DNA of 64,000 bases, taken from the NCBI GenBank assembly GCA_902775565.1, contig CACYMP010000013.1:62001-126000 (forward strand), given 5' to 3'. The notes under the pieces were generated by a model. It was not told the origin of the DNA. It searched no databases and was given only the letters and a program-made list of their open reading frames with translations. Made by a program: the position numbers and the translations under genes. This stretch comes from Oscillospiraceae bacterium. GTDB taxonomy: Bacteria; Bacillota; Clostridia; Saccharofermentanales; Saccharofermentanaceae. The number at the start of each line of letters is the position of its first letter. Positions within the stretch are counted from its first letter, which is position 1. Shown here piece by piece: positions 1 through 9,009 of this stretch.

Positions 1-1697
1 CCTTTGAGGCCTATGAGAAGGCAAATGCAGACCGTATAAATGCGGAGAAGATAATCGAAGGGAACAAGGCCGGAATACTTGCTAAAGATCTGCAGGACGG
101 GCAGCCCTGTCCGGTATGCGGTTCTACGCATCATCCTCATCTTGCCGTTATCCCGGAAACAGATATCTCCGAAAAAGAATTTGAAGCATTAAAGAAGAAA
201 GAGACTGATCTTCAGACAAAAAAAGCAGACGATAACACTGCGGCCGAGATAGCAAAAAATACTCTCGGTGAATATGAAGAGCAAATGAGATCTGATATTC
301 TGGATGCATTGCTCAAAACTTCCTTCAAGGAGGATTCCGAAGGCAAGAGTCTTGATGATCTCGTTGTCGTACTCGGTAAAGCTGATACTGAGATCAGTGA
401 AAAGATCAATGCTAATGAGGCTGTATATATCCAGCTCAGCAAAGATTGTGATCGCCTGGATAAGGCACAGAAGGAACTGGCTAAGGCCGGTGAGAAAACT
501 GAAGAGATCGGAAACAGAAAACAGCAATTGAGTGAGAGCAACAGTGCAGTTGAAAAAGCACTTGCTGAGACAAGCGCAACTCTTAAGACTCTTGAAAAAC
601 TCAGCTATGCAGACTGGAAGACTGCATCCGGTGAGATGAACAAAGCAAAAAAGCTTGCTGAAGAGATCAACAAGAAGCTTGAAGATGCCGTCTCCGGCAA
701 AACAAAGGCTGATAACGAGAAAACGGCTGCAGCTTCTGCTCTGAAGACCCTTAATGAGACCTTACAGACTCAGACAAATGATGAGAAGATCCTTAAGGAA
801 GTTTTGGACGAAAAGCTTTCTGCTCAGAAGTTCGCATCGGTTGAAGAGATGCGTGCTCTTGCTGTTCCGGAAGGAGAGCTTACCAAGACTGAAAACAAGA
901 TAAACAAGTATAAGCAGGATGTCTCCACAAATGAGACCCAGCTTAAGCAGGCAAGAGAAGATGCCAAGGGTAAGACTGTTATCGATCTTGAAGAGCTTAA
1001 GACAAAGTGTGCTGAACAGGAGAAAGCTGTTAAAGAAATAAGAGCTGTTGAAAATAAGATCTCCAACAGAATCTCGATCAACAACGAAAAGAAAAAGAAT
1101 ATTTCAGATCAGAAGGCCGGTCTCGAGAAATCAAGAAAGGAATACTATATCTGCAAGAGACTCAGTGACCTTGCGCGTGGTAATACCGGTAAAGGAAAGA
1201 TCACGCTGGAACAGTATATCCAGGCTGCAGGATTTGACGGCATCATTGCCGCTGCGAACAGGAGACTGACCCCTATGAGTGACGGTCAGTTCAGACTTTT
1301 GCGTAAAGATGATCAGCTCAGCAAAAAGACCGGAAATTTCCTTGACCTTGAGGTATTTGATTACCATACCGGTCACAAGAGGCCTGTAGGCAATCTTTCA
1401 GGCGGTGAGAGCTTCAAGGCTTCTCTCAGTCTGGCACTTGGTCTTTCAGATACTGTTTCATCCAATAACGGCGGCGTTCAGATGGATGCTCTTTTTGTCG
1501 ATGAGGGCTTTGGTACACTTGATAAGAAGTCTATCGATACGGCTATCGAGATACTTGAGAACCTGACCGGAGCCAATAAGCTCGTCGGCGTTATCAGCCA
1601 CAGGGAAGAGCTTATAGCGGCTGTCCCTGAGAGCCAGCAGATCAGGGTCATCAAGACCTCGACGGGAAGCAAGTTGGATTTCCCGGATCCTGATTAA
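1..1697 (+). CDS. sbcC: SbcC-like DNA repair nuclease ATPase subunit, 5' end missing
   Basis: C-terminal about 565 residues of an SbcC/Rad50-type SMC-like ATPase, partner of the SbcD nuclease in processing DNA ends and hairpins. The reading frame is open from base 3. A zinc-hook motif CPVC lies at bases 108-119 (followed by GSTHHPH), a long coiled coil (K/E/A-rich) runs to about base 1130, and the C-terminal ATPase lobe shows the ABC signature LSGGESFKASLSLALGL and the Walker B stretch DALFVDEGFGTLD, then an ISHREEL switch. The N-terminal Walker A half and first coiled-coil arm lie upstream of the window. sbcD would be expected further upstream. Family assignment is firm; the exact start cannot be seen. 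Confidence 0.93.
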   Translation, partial: FEAYEKANADRINAEKIIEGNKAGILAKDLQDGQPCPVCGSTHHPHLAVIPETDISEKEFEALKKKETDLQTKKADDNTAAEIAKNTLGEYEEQMRSDILDALLKTSFKEDSEGKSLDDLVVVLGKADTEISEKINANEAVYIQLSKDCDRLDKAQKELAKAGEKTEEIGNRKQQLSESNSAVEKALAETSATLKTLEKLSYADWKTASGEMNKAKKLAEEINKKLEDAVSGKTKADNEKTAAASALKTLNETLQTQTNDEKILKEVLDEKLSAQKFASVEEMRALAVPEGELTKTENKINKYKQDVSTNETQLKQAREDAKGKTVIDLEELKTKCAEQEKAVKEIRAVENKISNRISINNEKKKNISDQKAGLEKSRKEYYICKRLSDLARGNTGKGKITLEQYIQAAGFDGIIAAANRRLTPMSDGQFRLLRKDDQLSKKTGNFLDLEVFDYHTGHKRPVGNLSGGESFKASLSLALGLSDTVSSNNGGVQMDALFVDEGFGTLDKKSIDTAIEILENLTGANKLVGVISHREELIAAVPESQQIRVIKTSTGSKLDFPDPD

Positions 1698-1744
1698 CGG
1701 TATTTTACGGGAATATGCGGAGATTATTGCGCAGTAATCTACTG

Positions 1745-1753
1745 TGCTATAAT
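1745..1753 (+). promoter_or_regulatory. Extended -10 promoter
   Basis: TGCTATAAT is a perfect extended -10 element 32 bases upstream of the next start codon; no convincing -35 is visible. It would drive the DUF6935-like gene and probably the rRNA methyltransferase behind it. Confidence 0.6.
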
Positions 1754-1784
1754 TTCCGTATATATATTTCCGGAGGATCATCTG

Positions 1785-2273
1785 ATGATTATTAGTTTTG
1801 CTTCGCTTCCGTCAAATGTTACCGAGCTGAAGGCATTACCCGAGGCAAGTCTTAAGGAACCCGAATACGGAGCAGCACTTTTTGTCGCTGCAATGATGAG
1901 ATACAAGGATGATCCCGCTGCAGCAATTTCCATGCTTGAGTTCCTGAAAGGTCCCGGCGGCGTTTCGGAGTATGAGAAGCAGTTCATCAAAGACAGATTA
2001 AGTGACGGAAAGGAATACGTTGTCAGATCGTATTTCGCAGGCACATCCCCGGAGAATGACTATACGCCTTCGATGCCTTATACGGTTATCCCTGAGAAGG
2101 ATGCCGCATCAGAAGATAACGGAAGGATCAGAGTCTTTATGAGATCATCCGGAGCTGACTCTCAGAGAATGATAAAGATGAGACTTAAGGCTTCTACGGG
2201 AGAATGGTTCATTGAAGAAGAGATGATCCTTTCGGATATCAGGATCCCCAGATCACAGGACGCTTGGGCATAA
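1785..2273 (+). CDS. DUF6935-like hypothetical protein
   Basis: A 162-residue soluble protein without signal peptide or membrane segment. The sequence, with FASLPSNVTELKALPEASL at the N-terminus, a YFAGTSPENDYTP block and a C-terminal LSDIRIPRSQDAWA, looks to me like the DUF6935 family of small clostridial proteins of unknown function; that match is from memory. The start is set by GGAGG nine to ten bases before the ATG and by an extended -10 box upstream. It is followed after one base by the rRNA methyltransferase start, so the two are very likely cotranscribed. No catalytic motif is evident. Confidence 0.85.
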   Translation: MIISFASLPSNVTELKALPEASLKEPEYGAALFVAAMMRYKDDPAAAISMLEFLKGPGGVSEYEKQFIKDRLSDGKEYVVRSYFAGTSPENDYTPSMPYTVIPEKDAASEDNGRIRVFMRSSGADSQRMIKMRLKASTGEWFIEEEMILSDIRIPRSQDAWA

Positions 2274-2274
2274 A

Positions 2275-3501
2275 ATGAAACAGGAAAGAAAATATCCCAA
2301 AGCATCGATAACTTCAAAGGCTGCTGCAGCTCTTAAGAACGGGCATCCCTGGGTATATGCCGACGAAGTGAGGTCAATTGACGGCGATCCTGCGGACGGC
2401 TGTCTTATCGACTGTTTTGAAGGCAACAGCTGGCAGGGAACAGGCTTTTATAATTCGGGTTCAAAGATCCGGATTCGGATCATATCAAGAAATGCAAATG
2501 ATCAGTTCGATTATGCTTTCTGGAAAAGACGTATAAGTTACAGCATAAGATACCGCCGCGATATCCTTCCCGAGCAGGATTTCAGGTGTTGCAGGCTTAT
2601 TCACGGCGAATCGGATTTTATACCGGGACTTACTGTCGACCGTTATGAGGATATCCTTTCGGTTCAGACTGCATGTCTTGGCGTTGACCTGATAAAAGAA
2701 GATATCTACCGGGCGCTTAAAGAAAGTCTTGAAGAACTTGGCGTTGCCGTAAGCGGTATCTATGAGAGAAATGATCTTTTGCTCAGGGAGAAGGAAGGAC
2801 TTGAAGTAACAAAAGGCTGGTATCATGGCTTTGGCGCCGTGCCTGCAACTGCTGTTACGGAAATAACCGAGAACGGTATAAGATATCTGGTCGACGTCGC
2901 TGAAGGACAGAAGACCGGCTTTTTCCTTGACCAGAAATACAACAGGGCAGCTGCGGCAAAGCTCGCCCCCGGAAGAAGAGTCCTGGATTGCTTTACACAC
3001 ACCGGATCGTTCGGACTGAACTGCGCGCTTGCTGGTGCTAAGCATGTCACCAGTGTCGATATATCTCAGCAGGCCGTTGACATGGCTCATGAGAATGCCG
3101 TAAGGAACTCTCTTGATACAAAGATGGATTTTGTCTGCGCTGATGTATTTGATCTGCTTACCGGAATGGCTGAAAGAAAGGATCGTTCATACGATTATAT
3201 TATCCTTGACCCTCCGGCATTCACCAAGTCCAGACAGACTGTTGAAGCTGCATCCAGGGGCTATAAAGAGATAAATCTCAGGGCGATGAAGGTCTTGCCG
3301 AGAGGCGGATATCTTACGACCTGTTCATGTTCTCATTTCATGACGGATGAGCTTTTCAAAAAGATGCTTGTCTCGGCTGCAAGAGACGCTTCTGTTTCTT
3401 TAAGGCTGGTAGAGGCGAGAGGACAGGCACCTGATCATCCGGTGCTTTTGAGCGTTCCGGAGACACAGTATCTCAAGTGCTATATTTTCCAGGTGGTATG
3501 A
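2275..3501 (+). CDS. rlmI: Class I SAM-dependent 23S rRNA methyltransferase (RlmI-like)
   Basis: 408 residues with the RlmI/RlmK architecture: an N-terminal PUA-like RNA-binding domain (KNGHPWVYADEV near residues 20-32), a middle EEHEH-like part, and a C-terminal Rossmann methyltransferase with motif I RVLDCFTHTGSFGLNCALAG and the motif IV-like DPPAFTKS. Family members methylate C5 of cytosine 1962 (E. coli numbering) in 23S rRNA using SAM. The ATG follows the previous stop by one base with no separate Shine-Dalgarno sequence, so translation is probably coupled. The catalytic Cys expected for m5C chemistry is plausible in TTCSCSHFM near residue 345. Paralogues with other targets cannot be excluded. 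Confidence 0.88.
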   Translation: MKQERKYPKASITSKAAAALKNGHPWVYADEVRSIDGDPADGCLIDCFEGNSWQGTGFYNSGSKIRIRIISRNANDQFDYAFWKRRISYSIRYRRDILPEQDFRCCRLIHGESDFIPGLTVDRYEDILSVQTACLGVDLIKEDIYRALKESLEELGVAVSGIYERNDLLLREKEGLEVTKGWYHGFGAVPATAVTEITENGIRYLVDVAEGQKTGFFLDQKYNRAAAAKLAPGRRVLDCFTHTGSFGLNCALAGAKHVTSVDISQQAVDMAHENAVRNSLDTKMDFVCADVFDLLTGMAERKDRSYDYIILDPPAFTKSRQTVEAASRGYKEINLRAMKVLPRGGYLTTCSCSHFMTDELFKKMLVSAARDASVSLRLVEARGQAPDHPVLLSVPETQYLKCYIFQVV

Positions 3502-3505
3502 GTGA

Positions 3506-5059
3506 TCAAGAATCAGTTTTGCGTTTGTAAAGGCAGAACTGGTCGGTGGCGAGTGTACCCGTGAAATCACAGACTGGAGTTGTTTCAGTCCTGCATAACT
3601 CGTAGAGTTCCCAATCGTAGTCATCATCATAGCAGATGATGTAATCAAAGTAGCCTTCATCTATAAGCCTGCCTTGCTCATCGAGGATCGCAGGCCAGTC
3701 TTTTTCGATGTTAAGAAAACAGAAGAACCTGTTAGAAGGCAGTATCCCGGCGCTTGTATAGAAGCCTGCATCCATTATGTCAAATGTAAGTATCTTCGGG
3801 TTTTCGGTCTTGTTGATCTCTTCGGCGAATTTGAACTGAGGTATGTCTTTGGCAGGCTTTAATAACAGATAATTGTTCTTGCTCAGCAGGATCATGACGG
3901 CAACTGTAATGGCACAGACTGCTCCGATAAATATCGAGACCAGTCTTTTGCTGTCTTTGAGCTTTGATTCGATATAGCCTTCCAACCTTACTGTCATTAT
4001 CAGCGCGAAAGGCAGATAGAACATGAAGATATACGCATAGTAGTAAATGTAATAAATGCGCGGGAAGGTGGCCATTGCCGTGATCAGGAAAGTGACGGCA
4101 AAAAGGATTATGGCTCTCAGCCTGTATCTGCGTTCGAAAGAAACTGCGCCTAAGATAATCAGTATAAGTATTATTCCAAGGCTTAGGTATTCTTTTCCAA
4201 GCCTGAAAAGGATGACAAAAGGAATGACAATGTTCTTTATAACCGGTATCGAATAGATTCCGGAAGTGTGTGAACCCGAGTTGTAAAGGAACATGTTGTT
4301 ATAGAAATAGGATGTGAAAAGATCGCCGAGAGCATTGTTTACAGCGAAGTATAAGATGACAGGAACGGAAGCTGCGGCTGCTCCGGCAAGGAACAGCCCG
4401 ATGAGAGAAAAGAGCTTCTTGAACTCTCGGCGTGTGATCGAATAGATGATGATGAGCAGACAATATGCGGCTATAAATGCCGTAAATGTGTATTTGGTCC
4501 AGAACAGGATTCCTGCGATGATTCCGCAGATGAAGCCTTCTTTAAGCTGTGGAAGATTATCTTCAGTCTTTATTGCCTTGAGCGCGTAGTACAGAACAAT
4601 GCCAAGAAGGGGGAAACACAGTTCCTCGGCACTGTCTCCGAAGTTGAATAAGCGCATCGTATAGATTACTGATAAGAAAAGAGGGACAAGGCCGGTGCAG
4701 ACTGCTGAAGGATTAACAAAAAGCTTTACCGTTTTCCATGAGAAAACGGCAAAAACACTTGCCATAACGCATTCGAGGATCCATACCCCGGTAAAGCTCT
4801 TACCCGGAACCAGAGAGCATAAAGCATGGACCAGATATAAAACAGGACCCTTCTGTTCATAAAGATCACGGTAAGGGACCAGACCTTTGATTATTCCTCT
4901 GCCCACTGTAAGAAAGCAGTTTGCATCGTCCCACGGATTAAGCGGGAACAAAGGCGAAGAAGTAGAAGCTATGGTGATGATAATAACTGCGGACAGAATA
5001 AGAAATAAGCATTCTTTCAATGAAAGCTTGCTCTTGTCTTTAAGGTCTTTATTCTGCAT
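3506..5059 (-). CDS. GT-C family membrane glycosyltransferase (GT39/ArnT-like)
   Basis: 517-residue polytopic membrane protein with about 11-13 hydrophobic helices. The first periplasm-side loop has the pattern NPWDDANCFLTVGRGIIKGL followed by PYRDLYEQKGP, the paired-acidic and YxxKGP signature of polyprenyl-phosphate-sugar-dependent GT-C transferases (GT39, ArnT and relatives). It probably moves a sugar from a lipid carrier to an extracellular acceptor; the donor and acceptor cannot be told. It lies 21 bases behind the superoxide reductase gene on the same strand and is convergent with the rRNA methyltransferase, only four bases away. The ATG is preceded by AAGGCG at a longish spacing. Confidence 0.75.
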   Translation of the reverse strand: MQNKDLKDKSKLSLKECLFLILSAVIIITIASTSSPLFPLNPWDDANCFLTVGRGIIKGLVPYRDLYEQKGPVLYLVHALCSLVPGKSFTGVWILECVMASVFAVFSWKTVKLFVNPSAVCTGLVPLFLSVIYTMRLFNFGDSAEELCFPLLGIVLYYALKAIKTEDNLPQLKEGFICGIIAGILFWTKYTFTAFIAAYCLLIIIYSITRREFKKLFSLIGLFLAGAAAASVPVILYFAVNNALGDLFTSYFYNNMFLYNSGSHTSGIYSIPVIKNIVIPFVILFRLGKEYLSLGIILILIILGAVSFERRYRLRAIILFAVTFLITAMATFPRIYYIYYYAYIFMFYLPFALIMTVRLEGYIESKLKDSKRLVSIFIGAVCAITVAVMILLSKNNYLLLKPAKDIPQFKFAEEINKTENPKILTFDIMDAGFYTSAGILPSNRFFCFLNIEKDWPAILDEQGRLIDEGYFDYIICYDDDYDWELYELCRTETTPVCDFTGTLATDQFCLYKRKTDS

Positions 5060-5080
5060 GAGTGTTATTCGCCTTACGGT

Positions 5081-5440
5081 TTATGCGTTAGCCATCCACA
5101 GACCGTGGAGATTGCAGTATTCATATGCTGCAATGACTTTCTCGTCAGATCCGATGGTGAAGACCGCAACAGGTTCGCTGCCGGGCTTGAGCTGTCTTAC
5201 GATAGCGCCCTTATCGGTCTCCAAAGCTACGAAAGTGATGTAGTGGGCATCCATCATGGGATGAGCGACTTCACCGACTTTTACGGTTACTGTCTGTCCG
5301 TCAACCGAGATGACAGGAACGTGCTTCTCGCCGGCAGCATCAGTAGTGTTGGGGATGAGTTCTTCAAGGACACCGCCCTGGCACTCGGCCTCGAAAAGCT
5401 TAGTTACAACGGTTCCGCACTTTCCTTTATAAAATTTCAT
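5081..5440 (-). CDS. Superoxide reductase (desulfoferrodoxin family, class III-like)
   Basis: 119-residue protein reducing superoxide to hydrogen peroxide at a mononuclear Fe site, a typical anaerobe defence. The catalytic centre is complete: K39 and H40 in EKHVP, H60 in VAHPM, H66, C109 and H112 in YCNLHGLW. The N-terminal desulforedoxin-like segment keeps only C8 and C20, so the FeS4 centre I found in class I enzymes cannot form; this resembles the class III enzyme of Treponema. The start is placed at the Met before KFYKGKCG because AGGAGG lies nine bases upstream; a longer reading frame of 13 more codons lacks a ribosome site. Confidence 0.92.
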   Translation of the reverse strand: MKFYKGKCGTVVTKLFEAECQGGVLEELIPNTTDAAGEKHVPVISVDGQTVTVKVGEVAHPMMDAHYITFVALETDKGAIVRQLKPGSEPVAVFTIGSDEKVIAAYEYCNLHGLWMANA

Positions 5441-5697
5441 GGCGCAGTCCTCCTGAATAATTATATGAATTAAATTCATTATACCATTTCAGAGGCGCAA
5501 AGCTCTTTCATAATGAATTGAAAATCATTCTGTAAGCAATATATACAAACGAGATGAATTTTTAATGGAAACATCACTTGAAGTGTCAAAAACGTGCAAA
5601 AAGACATCTTTTTTGACTTATTGAAAGGAAAATGGTCTTGTATAATTTCAGTGGAGTTGGAAAGCTCCGGCAAAAAAACTATAAAGGCGGTACGGGT

Positions 5698-6471
5698 ATG
5701 GCTAACATTTTCGATTTCAAGGGAAGAGTGGCAGTAATTACAGGATGCTCCACGGGACTCGGTGTTCAGATGGCAAAAGCTCTGGCAGGACAGGGATGCG
5801 ATATTGTTGCGATCGCCCGTCGTCAGAATCTTATCGATGAGGTTGCAGCTGATATCGAGAAGACTTATGGAGTTAAGGCACTCGCAGTTAAGTGCGACAT
5901 CACGGATACAGATGCAGTCGAGGCTGCAGTTGATGAGATCCTTGCCAAGATGGGCAGGATCGACATCCTCGTAAACAATGCAGGTACAGGCGCAGTTGCT
6001 CCTGCAGAAGACATCACAGACGAGCAGTTCAACAATGAGATCAACATCGACCTCTTCGGTACTTTCAGACTTGCACGTTCTGTTGCAAAGAAATACATGA
6101 TCCCCAACAAGTTCGGACGCATCATCAACATTGCATCCATGTACGGTCTTGTAGGCAACAAGGTTGCTCCCGCTTCTCCTTATCACGCAGCTAAGGGCGG
6201 CGTTGTAAACCTTACAAGAGCTTTGGCTTCCGAGTGGGGTAAGTACGGCATTACGGTCAACTCGATCTGCCCCGGCTATTTCTACAGCCCGCTTACAAAG
6301 GAGACACTCGATTCCGAGTTCTTCCAGGCTAATGCAAAGACCATGATCCCTCTTGAGAGATACGGCAACGAAGGTGAGCTCGATACAGCTATCTGCTTTC
6401 TCGCATCTCCCGCAACGACATACGTTACAGGCGTTAACCTTCCTGTAGACGGCGGCTACACCGCAATGTAA
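5698..6471 (+). CDS. Short-chain dehydrogenase/reductase (SDR), gluconate/deoxygluconate dehydrogenase-like
   Basis: 257-residue classical SDR oxidoreductase. It shows the cofactor motif TGCSTGLG, NNAG at about 90, the catalytic S in NIASMYG, Y162 and K166 in YHAAKGG, and the C-terminal PVDGGYTAM. The overall pattern (FDFKGRVAVITG start, CPGYFYSPLTKETLD) resembles gluconate 5-dehydrogenase and 2-deoxy-D-gluconate 3-dehydrogenase, so a sugar-acid substrate is likely but not proven. Arg at positions 39-40 after the cofactor motif (ARRQN) favours NADP. Start chosen at ATG with AAAGGCGG upstream; 22 extra upstream codons are open but lack a ribosome site. A hairpin terminator follows directly. 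Confidence 0.9.
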   Translation: MANIFDFKGRVAVITGCSTGLGVQMAKALAGQGCDIVAIARRQNLIDEVAADIEKTYGVKALAVKCDITDTDAVEAAVDEILAKMGRIDILVNNAGTGAVAPAEDITDEQFNNEINIDLFGTFRLARSVAKKYMIPNKFGRIINIASMYGLVGNKVAPASPYHAAKGGVVNLTRALASEWGKYGITVNSICPGYFYSPLTKETLDSEFFQANAKTMIPLERYGNEGELDTAICFLASPATTYVTGVNLPVDGGYTAM

Positions 6472-6491
6472 TCCGGTAAAAAACATTTTTG

Positions 6492-6522
6492 AGGCCTCTC
6501 CTTTTACGGAGAGGCCTTTTTT
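6492..6522 (+). terminator. Rho-independent terminator after SDR gene
   Basis: Ten-base-pair stem AGGCCTCTCC / GGAGAGGCCT with a six-base loop, followed by six T. The next gene begins only 15 bases after the T tract. Confidence 0.9.
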
Positions 6523-6536
6523 GATAATATATCCTC

Positions 6537-8417
6537 ATGCCTGACAATAAAAAGAAGAACAAGATGGAATACGGCATCCGTATGCTCAAGCGCGATGCCA
6601 GAGGTAGCTTGAAGCGTCACTATCTGTTTTTTGTAGTGGCCTGTCTTCTCGCAGTATTTATGGATGCGGAGTTCATCACCTCTGACTATCTGATCAATAT
6701 GCGCTCGACGTTCTTCGATATGTTCTCAAATTCATCCATAACTGTGGAAGTTAACCCAGAGACAGAGGAAAAGATCAAGGAAGGCGTTAAGGCACTGGAT
6801 AACGATGCCGGCGTTTTCCGCAACAATGTTGAAAAGCAGCTTGAGAATGTTAACAGGAAGATCAAGAGCCCTGAAGGTTCCCAGGTTTTCGGAAGGACAA
6901 AAGGCGTTCTCAATCAGATAATCGATTTTGTTGCAGGCGATACATTCTTTTCACATATGTATTCAACCATATCAGGCATTGTGGGAGACCCCCGTGCCGC
7001 CAATATAGCGATTGTTTCTGTATTGGCGCTGGTCTCATTTACTTACTGGCTGTTTGTACGTAATCTTTTCGTTGCCATTATCAGAAGGATATTCCTTGAA
7101 GGCAGGATCTATAAGAAGATACCGGTATCCCGCTATCTTTTCTTCATCCGCATGAAGAGGTGGACGAGATCGGCTGTCACAATGGGTCTTTTGTGGATAA
7201 TCGAATTCCTGTCGTCTTTTACTATTGTCCTTTATCCTGTCGTAAGATTCGGATTCTTCCTTGTGCCTTATATCATTGCCGAGAATCCCGACATCAGGAC
7301 ACGGGATGCGCTTATGCTTTCGTGGAGGATGATGAGAGGCAACAAATGGACTCTTTTTAAGATCATTATCAGCATATTGGGCTGGAATATATTGAATGTT
7401 TTCACTCTCGGAGTGTTCGGCATTCTGTATACCAACCCTTATAAGATCTGCATTTATTCCGAGTTCTATGCAAGGGTCAGGGAAGCCGCCAAGCAGAATG
7501 AGATCGAGGGAGTTGACCAGCTCAACGATATCTATCTGTTTGCAAAGGCAGACAACAACTCGCTTATGGATGCTTATGCGGACGTAATGGATGAGCTTGC
7601 TGCCGGTAAGTATTCTTTGGACGGACTTAAGGGCAGGAACAAGTTTATAGCCGATCATTTCGGTGTCGTTCTCTGGAATACGAAGGATGAGATGGAGTAT
7701 GAGGCTAACGAAGAGCGCCGTGTGAAGCTCTTGGCTTACAAGAATGAAGCGGAAGGGGAGAGCTATCCTTCAAGGCTTTCTCCGATCCCCGAACAGAGGA
7801 AACTCAAGTCTTTGGCGCATATCCATTACATGCGTCACTATTCTTTGCCTTCGCTTGCGGCATTGTTCTTTATCTTTGCAATGTTCGGCTGGGTCTGGGA
7901 ACTTTTCTTCTACTATGTTCAGCAGGGCAAGATAATCAACCGAGGCGTGCTTCACGGACCGTGGCTCCCGATCTACGGCGTGGGCGGCCTGATAGTATTG
8001 ATATTCCTGTTTGTTTTAAGGCGCAGGCCGGTACTGCATCTTATAGCGACCGTAGTCCTGTGCGGAGTAGTCGAGTATTTCGGCGGATGGGCATTGGAAA
8101 TGATCTTCGACAAGAAATGGTGGGATTATTCCGGATATTTCTTCAATATCGACGGAAGAGTCTGCGCAGAAGGCCTGTTCGTTTTCGGTGCTGCCGGAAT
8201 GGCTTTCATATATGTTCTGGCTCCGCTCCTCGATAACATGATAAGAAAAGCCCAGCAGAAGATACTGATACCTGTGGAAGCTGTCCTTCTTGTGTTCTTC
8301 ATTATCGATGTGATCTATTCTGCGTTCGTTCCCAATACAGGTGACGGCATCACCGGCAACTTCGATAAGGGTGACCAGGGACCGGTGATAACTGTGGAAT
8401 CAACAGAGGAATCTTAA
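6537..8417 (+). CDS. DUF975-like plus CmpB-like (ABC-transporter type IV) membrane protein
   Basis: 626-residue membrane protein of two parts. Residues 10-330 contain an N-terminal helix near 26-45 and a DUF975-like multi-helix region (LKRDARGSLKRHY, later DALMLSWRMMRGNKW). Residues about 430-600 match the putative ABC-transporter type IV / CmpB-like family: GWVWELFFYY, INRGVLHGPWLPIYGVGG, VEYFGGWALE and KWWDYSGYFFNIDGR. A charged soluble stretch of about 100 residues joins them. Function is unknown in both families. There is no Shine-Dalgarno sequence; a -10-like GATAAT lies eight bases before the ATG, so the message may be leaderless. It ends tail to tail, overlapping four bases, with the TetR gene. 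Confidence 0.8.
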   Translation: MPDNKKKNKMEYGIRMLKRDARGSLKRHYLFFVVACLLAVFMDAEFITSDYLINMRSTFFDMFSNSSITVEVNPETEEKIKEGVKALDNDAGVFRNNVEKQLENVNRKIKSPEGSQVFGRTKGVLNQIIDFVAGDTFFSHMYSTISGIVGDPRAANIAIVSVLALVSFTYWLFVRNLFVAIIRRIFLEGRIYKKIPVSRYLFFIRMKRWTRSAVTMGLLWIIEFLSSFTIVLYPVVRFGFFLVPYIIAENPDIRTRDALMLSWRMMRGNKWTLFKIIISILGWNILNVFTLGVFGILYTNPYKICIYSEFYARVREAAKQNEIEGVDQLNDIYLFAKADNNSLMDAYADVMDELAAGKYSLDGLKGRNKFIADHFGVVLWNTKDEMEYEANEERRVKLLAYKNEAEGESYPSRLSPIPEQRKLKSLAHIHYMRHYSLPSLAALFFIFAMFGWVWELFFYYVQQGKIINRGVLHGPWLPIYGVGGLIVLIFLFVLRRRPVLHLIATVVLCGVVEYFGGWALEMIFDKKWWDYSGYFFNIDGRVCAEGLFVFGAAGMAFIYVLAPLLDNMIRKAQQKILIPVEAVLLVFFIIDVIYSAFVPNTGDGITGNFDKGDQGPVITVESTEES

Positions 8418-8965
8418 ACGGCCAGTTCTTTGTGGGTCATGTAGCAAAGCTTGTCCATCAGCCTGGCGAGTTCTTCGATATCAATATCAAAGCCGTTGTC
8501 CATCCATTTTAAGACCATGCTTATACACCCGTCGATGATAAAAGAGTAGACATATTTGCTCTCTTTATCAGAACCGAAAACAGGGAGGTTGTCCTTTCTG
8601 TAAGCCAGTATATCCGTAAGGATCTTTGTCTTGGCGCCGCCGTTCTGGTCGCTGCTCATCAGTGTGCGGAAAACGACATGGTTATTCTTGACGTATGTCA
8701 GATATCTGGTCAAGGCGATGATCCTGTCCTGTTCTTTTTTCGTTGGAGGGACATACTGTGTCAAATCATCTTCGAGATTTAAAACAATTTCATTAAAGAG
8801 TTCGGAAATATCATTGTAGTGAAGATAGAACGTTGTCCGGTTAAGATCTGCCTGTTCGCATATCTCTTTTACGGTGATCTTGTGATACGGCTTAATCTGC
8901 ATCAGTTCTATCAGAGCTGACGCGAAGAGCTTTTTTGTCATCAGTGTCCTTCTTGAAATTGCCAC
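8414..8965 (-). CDS. TetR/AcrR family transcriptional regulator
   Basis: 183-residue regulator with an N-terminal helix-turn-helix (KITVKEICEQADLNRTTFYLHY, about residues 29-50) and an all-helical C-terminal ligand/dimer domain. I chose the GTG start because GAGG lies six bases upstream and because the residues SRRTLMTKK before the internal Met belong to the conserved family N-terminus; the alternative is the ATG at 8941. An inverted repeat 18 bases upstream of the start may be its own operator. The regulated genes are not obvious: the adjacent membrane protein is convergent. Confidence 0.88.
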   Translation of the reverse strand: MAISRRTLMTKKLFASALIELMQIKPYHKITVKEICEQADLNRTTFYLHYNDISELFNEIVLNLEDDLTQYVPPTKKEQDRIIALTRYLTYVKNNHVVFRTLMSSDQNGGAKTKILTDILAYRKDNLPVFGSDKESKYVYSFIIDGCISMVLKWMDNGFDIDIEELARLMDKLCYMTHKELAV

Positions 8966-8982
8966 AATTTACCTCACAAAAT

Positions 8983-9009
8983 ATCGACATATCTCGAAAA
9001 TATGTTGAT
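8983..9009. promoter_or_regulatory. Inverted repeat upstream of TetR gene, possible operator
   Basis: Arms ATCGACATAT and ATATGTTGAT (one mismatch) separated by seven bases, just upstream of the GTG start of the TetR gene on the minus strand. Position and symmetry suit a TetR autoregulatory operator; binding is inferred only. Confidence 0.4.

Noticed and set aside
5479..6486. Long minus-strand open frame (335 codons) opposite the SDR gene
   Set aside because: It is the mirror of a clear SDR coding frame, is Cys- and Val-rich with no domain, and has no ribosome site.
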